60,000 nt of DNA from Hydractinia symbiolongicarpus. Lineage: Eukaryota > Cnidaria > Hydrozoa > Anthoathecata > Hydractiniidae. The position numbers and the translations under genes were made by a program. The stretch is from positions 6,450,001 through 6,510,000 of the forward strand of contig NC_079883.1 in NCBI RefSeq assembly GCF_029227915.1, read 5' to 3'. The notes under the pieces were generated by a model. That model was not told where the DNA came from. It did no database searches and was given only the letters and a program-made list of their open reading frames with translations. Shown here piece after piece: positions 51,912 through 60,000 of the stretch; position 1 is the first letter of the stretch; every line of letters starts with the position of its first letter.

Positions 51912-52214
51912 CTTTTGCGAATTACCAGGTCGAGAAAACTTCGCGAGCTTAACTTTCACAAATCGCGAATCTTCAGTTTGAAAACGTTTGTTTACGAGAG
52001 GAAACTATCGAGAACTTCTACATGTTACACATCACCAGGGAAAATTGCGAACAAATTTCCACGACTTGTCATTTGAAAACCAGCGTCAGTTATACAACTT
52101 ACGCAAGACATGTTAAAATTCACGAAGGTTTATCCACGAAGGGTTATCCGCAAAGATTTATTCGCGAAGGTTTATTCGCGAAGGCTTATTCGCGAAGGTT
52201 TATCCGCAAAGGTC
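51912..52214 (+). repeat. TTCGCGAA-rich repeat ending in a 14-bp minisatellite
   Basis: 51912-52060 holds scattered TTGCGAATTACC, CTTCGCGAGC and AATCGCGAATC motifs. From 52121 to 52214 a 14-bp unit (CGCGAAGGTTTATT) repeats about 6.5 times with small changes. CpG-rich wording in an AT-rich region marks it as repeat-derived. Confidence 0.8.
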
Positions 52215-52492
52215 AAGAAATAAATCTATAACATAGCACTAAAAAAACCTCTTTATTTGATTTTCGTGATGCAATTGAAAGCGCAAACAGCAATAACGAT
52301 ACTTTTTCCTGGTCTGGTAAAAAACTTGGAACAGACTTTATTTTCCAAAACCAATAAATAAATAAGACAGCTACGACATTAACATATTAATTAAACATAA
52401 GAATTTGTTTTGATTTGAAGTTAAAGTCCTCAAATGAATCTCTTTCTAAATAAACTTGAATACGTTGTAACACTGCAAGATACACGACATAC

Positions 52493-52573
52493 GAAGAGGG
52501 ATAATGTTTATGATTCCGTAGAGCTTGTACACGACATACGAGCTCTACAGAATCATAAACATTATTCCTCTTC
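52493..52573. repeat. Near-perfect inverted repeat, 34-bp arms
   Basis: Left arm 52493-52526 (GAAGAGGGATAATGTTTATG...) and right arm 52540-52573 differ at only three positions and are separated by 13 bp. The transcript of either strand would fold into a long hairpin. It explains why open frames on both strands here show the same peptide (NVYDSVELV). Confidence 0.95.
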
Positions 52574-52653
52574 AATGCAAAATAAAAACGGCTACTTTGC
52601 AAGCAGGTTATCCGATAATCGAGTCACTAAATTACGCCATATATAATGAAGTA

Positions 52654-53445
52654 CAGTGAAGCCTCTCTATAACGGACACCCGGGACCTCAAAAAAATGTC
52701 CGCTATAGAGAGGTGTCCGCTACATAAAGGTTCCTCCCAAAATTAGCTCAAATTTCTTCAAAAACCCTAGGGTTATAAGAGACTGGTTTTGGGAGAAGAA
52801 AGACAGTAAAGACAATATATTGAAGTTAGTTGTCAGAGGATACCATGCTTACATGGATATTTAGAAACCGCTGATTGGTGAGTGTTTGAAATGCGTGAAA
52901 GAGCCAACCAACGAAGTGGACACAAATACAGTTGCTGTGGTTCGTACAAATTCTCATTGTACTAAAGAAGTGGTGGTTGGTCATGTGCCTAAAAATATAT
53001 CAAATGTTTCTATACCTCCCTTATTGCCCTATGCAAATTATAGTGACTGGGAAACGCGTTAACCGCGGAGGTGGATGCGGCCTGGAAATCCCTGCAAATT
53101 TTCGTTTTTGTGGCCTTAAAAAAGCCATAAACTGGCTGAAAGATAACATACAAAAGATTGAAGAGTTATTAAATAATAATGTAAAACATTGTCTTAAGTA
53201 AATATAAACAAATTCTTTACAAAAATTTGTCCGCTGTAGAGAGGTCAGCTCCAGGGGATAATGTCGATCGAGACTTTGAAATTACGTCCGTTATATAGAG
53301 GTGTCCGCTATAAAGTGTCCGCTACATGGAGGTTTTGCTATAAGAGTTTGACCGTGGTTTCATCCGTTTATCCGTTCCCAAGAAAAGTGTCCGTTGTAGA
53401 GAGGTGTGCGCTATAAAGGATGTCCACTATAAGAAGGTTTCACTG
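52654..53445 (+). mobile_element. pogo/Tc1-like non-autonomous DNA element with TA flanks
   Basis: The ends are inverted copies: CAGTGAAGCCTCTCTATAAC on the left, and on the right the reverse complement of CAGTGAAACCTTCTTATAGT. TA lies outside both ends (52652-52653 and 53446-53447), fitting the TA target duplication of the Tc1/mariner-pogo superfamily. Variants of GTCCGCTATAGAGAGGTGTC recur just inside both ends. There is no transposase frame; the interior carries a broken HIRAN-like gene fragment. Confidence 0.7.
52805..53201 (+). pseudogene. Broken HIRAN-like domain gene fragment inside the TIR element
   Basis: One frame (from 52805) reads KLVVRGYHAYMDI, an in-frame TAG (52862-52864), then KPLIGECLKCVKEPTNEVD, AVVRTN and VVVGHVPKNIS. 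After a +1 shift near 53005 the frame goes on as IIVTGKRVNRGGGCGLEIPA, ending at TAA 53199-53201. The order (CxxE..N.xD..AVAV..., VGHVP..IS, VTGKR, GLEIP) resembles HIRAN-like proteins common in invertebrates; this is recognised by pattern, not by search. The stop and the shift make it non-functional as it stands. Confidence 0.55.
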
Positions 53446-53447
53446 TA

Positions 53448-55164
53448 TTTTGATCACATGACCAGACGAGTCCAACGGTGCTTTTGAGGCTTATCTCAAA
53501 GAGCTCTGAGGAGAAGAGTGCGTTTGTTGGTGTTTATTATAGCATTTACGCAGTGTTGAGAAAATAAATGAAAATGCTCTGGATGATGATTTTAGTTAAA
53601 GAATGAAAAAATTATAATACATCCACGCTGGAGGATCTGCTGAAAAAGTTGATTCTTCTCCACATAGTAACCATAGTGGTTCGAAGTAATATATTATAAT
53701 ATATCTCACAGGCTTATGTTCAAACGAAAAGAAAGTTTGTGACTATTATTCTTTCAAATCGTCTGCTGTTTTTATAATTCTCTCTTCAATTTCATTTTCA
53801 TCTACATATTCTGTACCTACATGCCATTCTGTGGATGTTGCACTCACTTGCGAGCTATGGGCAAATTTTTTTCTTTATTTTTCGACGAATAACATTTTGG
53901 GTCGAGATTACTCTATTCCCTTAACTCATTCGGATATGTCGTTTGATGTCCATCAGTTCTCTGCCATCCTGTTTATATCGGTATCTTCATTTTTGTTAAT
54001 GAGCTGTTGTCCTGTAGCTCGTTGTTTGACAACCTCGACCGCAGTACCCATTCAAAGTGATGAGAAATAGTAGTTCTGGGAACAAAGTTGTTTTTTTATT
54101 AACTGTATTTTTTTCTCCACGTAGGTGTGCTACGTTCAAAAGTGGTAAGAAATTAATGTTTGTCACGATTAATTACTAAGTATTTGGACTAAAAATTAAC
54201 TACTTTCACCTTTTAATCCACGCTTTTTTTTGCCCAACTGTTAACATAAAGAATGGTTGGATGGCGGAAGGGGCGGTTAAGGCGGTGAGAATAACAAAGA
54301 GAAATTAAGAAACTAAGTAAAACTACAATACAATTGACTTCTGGTCATACAATTTAGGTTTCGAAATAGGGGTTTGGTATATAATAATTTAAATTGCCTA
54401 AGCAAATATATGCAAGTTATATATTCTATTAATTGGAAAAATCACAGGAATTCGCTCTTCATTACTTGAAGCTATGGTCTGCCTCGCAGAAAGACAACGG
54501 TTACTATATTATAAACAAGTAGTTAGTAGTCTAGTTAAGATAGACTCGAAAATAGGCTAACCTGCACAAAATTATTTAGGTCTAAAAAATTCAGTAAAAG
54601 GGCAAAAAAAAGTTGGAACAACCGATGTTGCAATTGAAATTGGAGCATTGGATTTCGCAGGCTCGGCCAACATATTTTATACTCTCTGTGTAAACACCAT
54701 GTTAATATTCTGACAGTGAAAGATCATTTTGTTCTACCATAAAGTGCATAGATACTGTTACTTTTCTCAATTTTCCGTGAAACAAGATTTTGACATGAAA
54801 GATATTGTGGTTTGTAAGCTGTTTCTTGTGCTTGAATTTGTTTGTTTTTTTCTCGATAATGCTATCTGCTGAAGCTCTTGCACCAGTGCTTAAATATTAA
54901 GGAAGTAACTACAATTCTTATGAAAAAAATGTAATATAATATAATATTCTCACACTTGACACAATGAGTTTCTATCTACAAGACTGGTATTGTATTTTTA
55001 CCTTGCTGAGAAAGCAACACTTTTCTGTGGCAAGTTCAATGTTCTCTTTGTATCATCTGAAAATTAAACATAAAAATGCATATTTGTGTTTGAATACTAA
55101 TTCTAAATCGTTTTGTATTTATACGTTGTAAAACTATCTTGTGGGAAAAAGTTTTTGTACTTAC
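53448..55164. other. Intergenic; possible remnants of the THAP-like gene
   Basis: On the minus strand a short open run near 53860-53755 reads STEWHVGTEYVDENEIEERI and ends in a stop. Its acidic, ordered look and the upstream TTTGCCCATAG acceptor-like sequence could mark a last exon of the THAP-like gene. This is unproven. Confidence 0.3.
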
Positions 55165-55411
55165 GTTGAAGTAAACATTCCTCCGCAAAATAACGTTCAC
55201 ATATGTGTAAAGTTTTCTTCTCAATCTGCACTTTTAACTTCTGCTCTACAACAACACGATCTTTGGTTATTACATGGATGAGTTTCTCACACCATGAACT
55301 ACTATATCCGTCGTTTCCTTTCGGAACACCAAATATAGACGTATTTAGTGTATTTCTGGAAACATTACTCATAAATCGAGCAATTTGCTTCAGGCATTTC
55401 CACCCAAGCAA
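55165..55411 (-). CDS. Exon with degenerate THAP-like domain
   Basis: Minus-strand frame reading SIFGVPKGND, SSSWCEKLIHVITKDRVVVE and KTLHICERYFAEECLL, then a consensus donor GTAAGTAC (55164-55157). The order F-x-VPK, W, and C-x2-[HY]-F fits the C-terminal part of THAP zinc fingers and THAP-like proteins. The usual N-terminal Cys pair is not visible and the His of C-x2-H is Tyr, so it probably cannot bind zinc normally. The start of the exon is not defined. It may be part of a decayed gene or a transposon-derived gene. I see no convincing next exon. Confidence 0.4.
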
Positions 55412-55854
55412 AAAAATTTACTTGTGAATGAAACCTTGGTTGAAGAAAGTTACCGCGTTGTTTTAAATTTGATGCCCTGGGTACTAATATGGCAAGGAAC
55501 GGGTGCAAAACGGGTTTGCGATAAGACTCCAGACTATTACTGTTTCTTATGACTATGCGTAAATGCACCATCAATGGCATTTACTTACTAATGTTTACAG
55601 CAAGTAACCTTCGCCAAAACTACCTCAGATACCTTGATTTTCCCATACTGCATTGCGAACTCATAAATTTAAAAAAAAAATCGCTTTAATGATTTGAAAA
55701 CTTTGATGAACTCGAGCATGGTAAGTTAAACCCATCCACGTTCTCTCCCCGATAACGAGATTAAGTCCAAGCATTTGAGGTTGAAGTTATCGTTGTCTAT
55801 AGGTCTTTTATGTCTTTTGAATTGGGGAAAGAGGATGGATTCTCTCTTGCTTTT
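55412..55854. other. Intergenic, no gene seen
   Basis: Mixed-composition sequence upstream (on the minus strand) of the THAP-like exon. The minus-strand frame 55365-55580 overlaps it out of phase and shows no similarity. Confidence 0.4.
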
Positions 55855-56180
55855 CAGGGGCGGCGCCACTAGGGGGGCTTGAGGGGCTTCAGCCCCCCTC
55901 CCCCCACTCTTTTGTTAAGTATTAATTTTTTATTTTTTACCAATAAACAAAGCTTTTCTGAAGTGTCCAAGGTATAGCCGTTTTACGTGTTTTAGGACTC
56001 TAAAAATACATTAGCTTTAGGGGCTTCGCCCTGGACCTCGGCTTTTTCAGCACCTCGCTTCGCTGGTTGATTGCCAATAGAATCTCAAATTCCGACCTCC
56101 CTTCCTTTTTCTTATATCGCGAAGGCAAGAAAACGTCCAAGGGTCGACTTTGTGCAATAGGGGTGAGGAGGGGGGGCAAT
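55855..56180. mobile_element. hAT-like transposon end (partial)
   Basis: CAGGGGCGGCGCCACTAGGG at 55855 has the form of hAT-superfamily terminal repeats (CAGGGGCGG...). It is followed by a GC-rich hairpin, GGGGGGCT (55872-55879) with AGCCCCCC (55891-55898). Further motifs such as GGGGCTTCGCCCTGGACCTC follow to about 56180. The opposite terminus was not found, so this is a fragment or the element extends unrecognised. The minus-strand open frame 56000-56284 resembles no known protein. Confidence 0.45.
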
Positions 56181-56833
56181 CGAGTAATGGTTATTATCCA
56201 AAGGCCTGAGAGGTATGGGGCCTTAAAATTTTGACATGTTCTAATAGATAAATAGAAAAACTCAATTTCATAGCCGTGAAGCATAGAAAGTTATTTAAAA
56301 GAAAACGACAGGGCGACCGAATAGAATAGAAACGCTTTTCGGAAAATCAATCGTTTCTTCATAAAAGTATATTTTCGCGCGTCAAAATTTCTTTGTGTTT
56401 TTTATCTTTGCAAACCGAATGTTTTTTTGTTTTTTTACACCAATGAACTTTAGATATATACACGATACTGACGAGTTCCTTGTATCTAAGTTCATTAGTC
56501 GTCATTGTTAGAAGGTAATTTTGTGAGGAAATTTTCTTTGGCAGGCGGTAATTGTGTTAAAAATATTAATTTTGCCGGTTCGTCAACATTTTTCGTAGAA
56601 GCAAATTAGAAGCCGAGATGTATATGAGCATGCGCAGTTTTGCTTGTTTTGATTTTGCGAAACTCAACGAGACGCTTTTAATTCAATTGCCGGAAAAATT
56701 CGCGACAAAACTGAATTAAAGTGGAAAAGCACTTCATAATTAAATTAATTTATAGACGTTTTTTACAAATTCAAGATGGCTGATGTTAACTTGTGTTATT
56801 TGTTTTGATGCCGAAGAATACTTTTATTATGGA

Positions 56834-56892
56834 CTAAGGGGCTGGTTATATGGAAGTTAAGCCAGCCCGCCTCCATATAAACAGCCCCTAAG
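56834..56892. repeat. Palindromic MITE-like repeat, 21-bp arms
   Basis: CTAAGGGGCTGGTTATATGG (from 56834) pairs with the reverse complement of 56872-56892 with two mismatches. The 17-bp loop is Cys/Gly-codon-like GC-rich sequence with no open frame. It resembles a small foldback element. Confidence 0.85.
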
Positions 56893-57754
56893 TTGTTGAT
56901 CTATTTCGGACACGACACAACCACGCTCTTCAGATGCCATTTATAAATTATTCTCAAAGCGTACCTTGCGTTTTTGTTTATTAAAACTTGACGATCGCCA
57001 ACCGATATTTTTGCCTGACACTTTTTCTCTTTACGCATGTGTCGTAACTAAACATTTGACGGTCGGCGTGTATCGTCTAATGGATATTCGCCTTAACGGA
57101 CGTTTTTGAGTGAGGAAAATTACTACGAATAAATATTAGATTTTTTTCAGGTCGATGTTTTTTTTAAGAATTTCGCCAAAATTTCTGCACTGAAAGTAGC
57201 TCAATTCGCACTTTATTTGGAAAATGCGAAAAATTAAACAGATTTTGGCATACTTTTAATTAAAATTTCACAGAAATTCTTCTGCATTTCTTACTGTGCT
57301 TACTTTCTGAAATCTTCACTTTAGAGTGCAGAAAAGTAATTGATTTAATAATTCCGTAAAATTTAAACACCTACTTTCACATTCTTAAAACTTGGTAACG
57401 CTCAAAGGCGACTAAAGCGGCAAAGCAAAACTGTACAGTAGTTTTACATAAAATAACAAAGAGAATATTTTTACTGTTCTTTTGATTTGTTAGTTACAAG
57501 CAGTATACTTTCAAATGAAAAATGCATAAAAAAGTACATCTTAGAGAGGTCAACGAAATATATATACAACATTAAAAAACGTGTCTGCTCTTGTGTTTCA
57601 AATAGATTCGATATTTCTTGTTGATAAAAAACAAGTTTTCCTTGGATAAAACGGACTTTGCTAAATATACAAGTATTCAAAAGGAATTTTGTAGGCGAGC
57701 GACATTTTTGAAACACGATTATCATCACAGATAAAGAAAACATTAAAAAACAAT
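56893..57754. other. 3' side of the SR-like gene, no other gene seen
   Basis: This is the 3' UTR and downstream region of the minus-strand RNA-binding protein. The nearest minus-strand AATAAA lies near 57210, about 540 nt past the stop. No poly(A) tail remnant is seen, which argues against a recent retrocopy. Confidence 0.45.
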
Positions 57755-58456
57755 CTAAAATCTTCTTGGTCCACCTCCAAAACTTCTTCTTTCACCGAAA
57801 CTTTCCCTCCTGTCATTAAAACGATCACGACCACGATCTGAAAAACCACCGTCTCTTGGTGGAGGGCCTCTATTGCCTCGATCCATAGGTGGACCTCGGC
57901 TACGATCGCTATCGAACCTCTCTCGGGGAGGAAATCGATCTCTTGGAGGACGACTGTCGAAATTGGAGCGGCTGTCGAATGAATCACGTCCACCCGACAT
58001 TCGTCTCGGTCCACCACCACTAAAACGGTCTTCTCGTGGTGAGAAACTAGATGAATACCCATTACGTCCCACTGGAGATCTTTCTCTTCCACCACGCCCA
58101 CCAACGGGCGATCTCATTCGTCCACCAGCAAATGGAGATCTGTCTCTACCACCACGACCTGTAAAACGAGGTGGTGAAGAATGCGGTTTTCGAAATCCTG
58201 CACCTCCACCACCTCCACGACTTTTATCCCCAATGCTTCCTTTCGCCCATTCAACAGTCATTCTGGATCCAAGTAATGTGCGGTTATTTTCCTTCCTGAT
58301 CGCTTCCTCGGCATCACGTCGATCTTCGAATTGAATGAAGCCAAAGTTTTTTTTCAGATCACATCGAACGATTTTTCCATAACGACCAAAACAATTTTCC
58401 AGATCACGCATGCGCACTTCAGGGTTTAAGTTTCCAACAAACAGCTCGCAACTCAT
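57755..58456 (-). CDS. Single-RRM, RG/RS-rich splicing-type RNA-binding protein
   Basis: Uninterrupted 233-codon frame (ATG at 58456-58454, TAG at 57757-57755). Residues 3-74 are one RRM with RNP2 (LFVGNL, 5-10) and RNP1 (KNFGFIQF, 36-43), ending in VEWAKG, close to the first RRM of SRSF4/5/6-type SR proteins and to insect RSF1. Residues 80-233 are Gly/Arg/Ser/Asp-rich, with a Gly run, RGG-like elements and three RSP sites (RDRSPF, RMRSPV, RERSPV) likely to be phosphorylated. Long uninterrupted RS dipeptide runs are absent, so it is SR-like rather than a classical SR protein. Expected role: nuclear pre-mRNA splicing or mRNA handling. No coding intron is present; TTCTTTCATAG just upstream could be an acceptor for a 5' UTR intron. 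Open frames in other phases here are shadows of the low-complexity tail. Confidence 0.9.
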   Translation of the reverse strand: MSCELFVGNLNPEVRMRDLENCFGRYGKIVRCDLKKNFGFIQFEDRRDAEEAIRKENNRTLLGSRMTVEWAKGSIGDKSRGGGGGAGFRKPHSSPPRFTGRGGRDRSPFAGGRMRSPVGGRGGRERSPVGRNGYSSSFSPREDRFSGGGPRRMSGGRDSFDSRSNFDSRPPRDRFPPRERFDSDRSRGPPMDRGNRGPPPRDGGFSDRGRDRFNDRRESFGERRSFGGGPRRF

Positions 58457-60000
58457 GGCTTATCTCAGAAATGACTATGAAAGAAGGACACATGAACATA
58501 TATCACAATTGGATCGTAGAATACAAAACACGGTAAATCGTGAGGTATTAGGCAACATAAAGTAAAAAATATGGTATTGACTTTTCCACTATCATAGCAT
58601 CATGGACGGCGGTTATTAATTGCTTTAACAAGAACAATTTTGCGTGGAAATCTAGATAAAGGGTGTCCCTGTGCCAAAATATGCACACCAAAGATAAGGA
58701 AACACATTCCAAAACATACAACTAAAATGGAAAATAATCAGTGATGGGATAACTTAATATAAACGGTTTCTCGGATAACCACATACGAATATTAGGCACA
58801 TCAGCAACACGATATTAAAGCGATAAATGAAAATGGCAAAACATTGGCCAGGGTAAGGAGAAACCTTTGTTTGTAACCTTTATTTCTTTATTTGTACCAC
58901 ACTGCGATTAAAAAGATCTAAATTGGTTGGTTGGTATTTCGGACATTGACATGAGGTAACAAGTCTGAATGGAGTAGCCTTGCGATGTGACGTTTGCTTC
59001 CAGTGCAAGATGTTGTGGGTTTGAAGCCTGAAGCACGAACTAGAGGTGTAAGTGACCCTGTGGTTTAACAGCAAACGAAAAGGACTGATGCATTTGGTGA
59101 TCTTTTATTTGATCTGTAGTGGTATTTAATGTTATAACTTGAATGGGAACCTTAAATGCACCAGGGTCTCCTAGAATGCTTACCAATTATTAGACACTGT
59201 CAGGTGAACAATCATACAGAAACGCATTTGCAGATTCAACTTGAATTGACTGGTCGATTAGGTATTTGAGATGATTGAATTGTTAAAGCAGGTCCTGACT
59301 GTTCTTTAAGTTGGTCATCTAAGCTTCTGTAATGCTACCCTAGCCTTAAGGAATTCGGTTAAATGCAGGTAGACCAAATAAAAGAAGAATATGAGTATTG
59401 CATTAAAACATAGAAAAGGGGCAAATGCACGTTCTTGATTTGCAAACAAATATTTTTTTTTTATAAATCAAGGTTTTTGTTGATAACTTGGTAGTTTAAA
59501 ATTACCAAGGACTTCTTTAGTGGTCACTTGGTATCGTAGGAAAAGGTTCAAATAGGATTTTTTTAGACACTTTTATCTTTCAAATTAGATAGTTGCATTC
59601 CAGAAGACGAGCCTTGCCAATATTGGGATTAACCATGATGCATCATGCTACACAATAACTTTTTTGACATCTAACATTTGGTTAATTTCCTGGTCATCAT
59701 TTAGATCAACTGACGATAGAAAATCGATACAAAAATACATTTGCTTTATATGGTGTTGAATACAAGAATTGTGGGAGATTCAAAATTCCAATGATTGGAA
59801 CTGCATAGCCGCTTTCACGAAAAAAATAGATTTGGTTTTGGGGTAACTATTATGAAGCTGTATTCGATCAACAGTTGTAAATTAAAATTGTGATGTTATA
59901 AATAACCAGCAACGAATTATTGGCTAAGCATAAGGAATCCAATTGGAAGTTTAACTAAAAACAAGCACATATAAAAAATTACATATTTAAAATCTATTAA
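58457..60000. other. 5' side of the SR-like gene, no other gene seen
   Basis: AT-rich sequence expected to hold the promoter of the minus-strand gene and possibly a 5' UTR intron. No further coding exon is recognised. Confidence 0.45.

Noticed and set aside
57661-58104. 147-codon open frame on the minus strand and 153-codon frame on the plus strand at 57873-58334
   Set aside because: Both are other-phase shadows of the Arg/Gly-rich tail of the RNA-binding protein; the RRM frame is the real one.
1-60000. CRISPR arrays, operons or bacterial-type genes
   Set aside because: No spaced direct repeats, no Shine-Dalgarno-led gene strings; the intron-exon structure shows an animal nuclear genome.

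Overview
This is an AT-rich (roughly two thirds A+T by eye) animal nuclear window. Genes are split by GT-AG introns, most of the sequence is non-coding, and it carries tRNA-derived SINE-like pieces, DNA-transposon remnants and microsatellites. The homeobox gene is clearly metazoan. The general look (very AT-rich introns, G-rich 'ggggctaaataaa' repeats, a THAP-like exon, a HIRAN-like fragment inside a terminal-inverted-repeat element) suggests a cnidarian, possibly a hydrozoan. That placement is inference, not proof.

Layout: 1-33169 holds no coding region I can support, apart from one possible distant alternative first exon at 13794-13829. It contains a (TTTTA)n array, a ~33-bp minisatellite, G-rich minisatellites, a 31-bp tandem duplication and a possible SINE. 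33170-48657 is a complete plus-strand MEIS/Homothorax-class TALE homeobox gene. I assembled ten exons with consistent splice phases, giving 517 codons. Exons 2-10 are strongly supported by the MEIS domain, the homeodomain and splice signals; the 12-nt first exon is inferred. Its introns hold a tRNA-derived SINE (intron 2), a candidate 27-nt microexon (intron 4) and, in the 7.6-kb intron 6, a cluster of TGACAG motifs (the MEIS-type core site) plus a candidate alternative exon.

48658-57754 is dominated by repeats and transposon debris: a pogo-like TA-flanked element carrying a broken HIRAN-like gene fragment, a long near-perfect inverted repeat, a 14-bp TTCGCGAA-rich minisatellite, a minus-strand exon with a degenerate THAP-like domain, a hAT-like terminus and a 59-bp palindrome. 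57755-58456 (minus strand) is a single-exon RRM + RG/RS-rich RNA-binding protein of the SR-protein type. 58457-60000 holds no further gene that I can support.

The two intact genes are a developmental transcription factor (expected to bind TGACAG sites with PBC/Hox partners) and a splicing-type RNA-binding protein; nothing indicates a functional link. The most interesting leads are the possible alternative 5' exons of the Meis gene and the 20-bp-phased TGACAG cluster inside its own largest intron, which suggests autoregulation.
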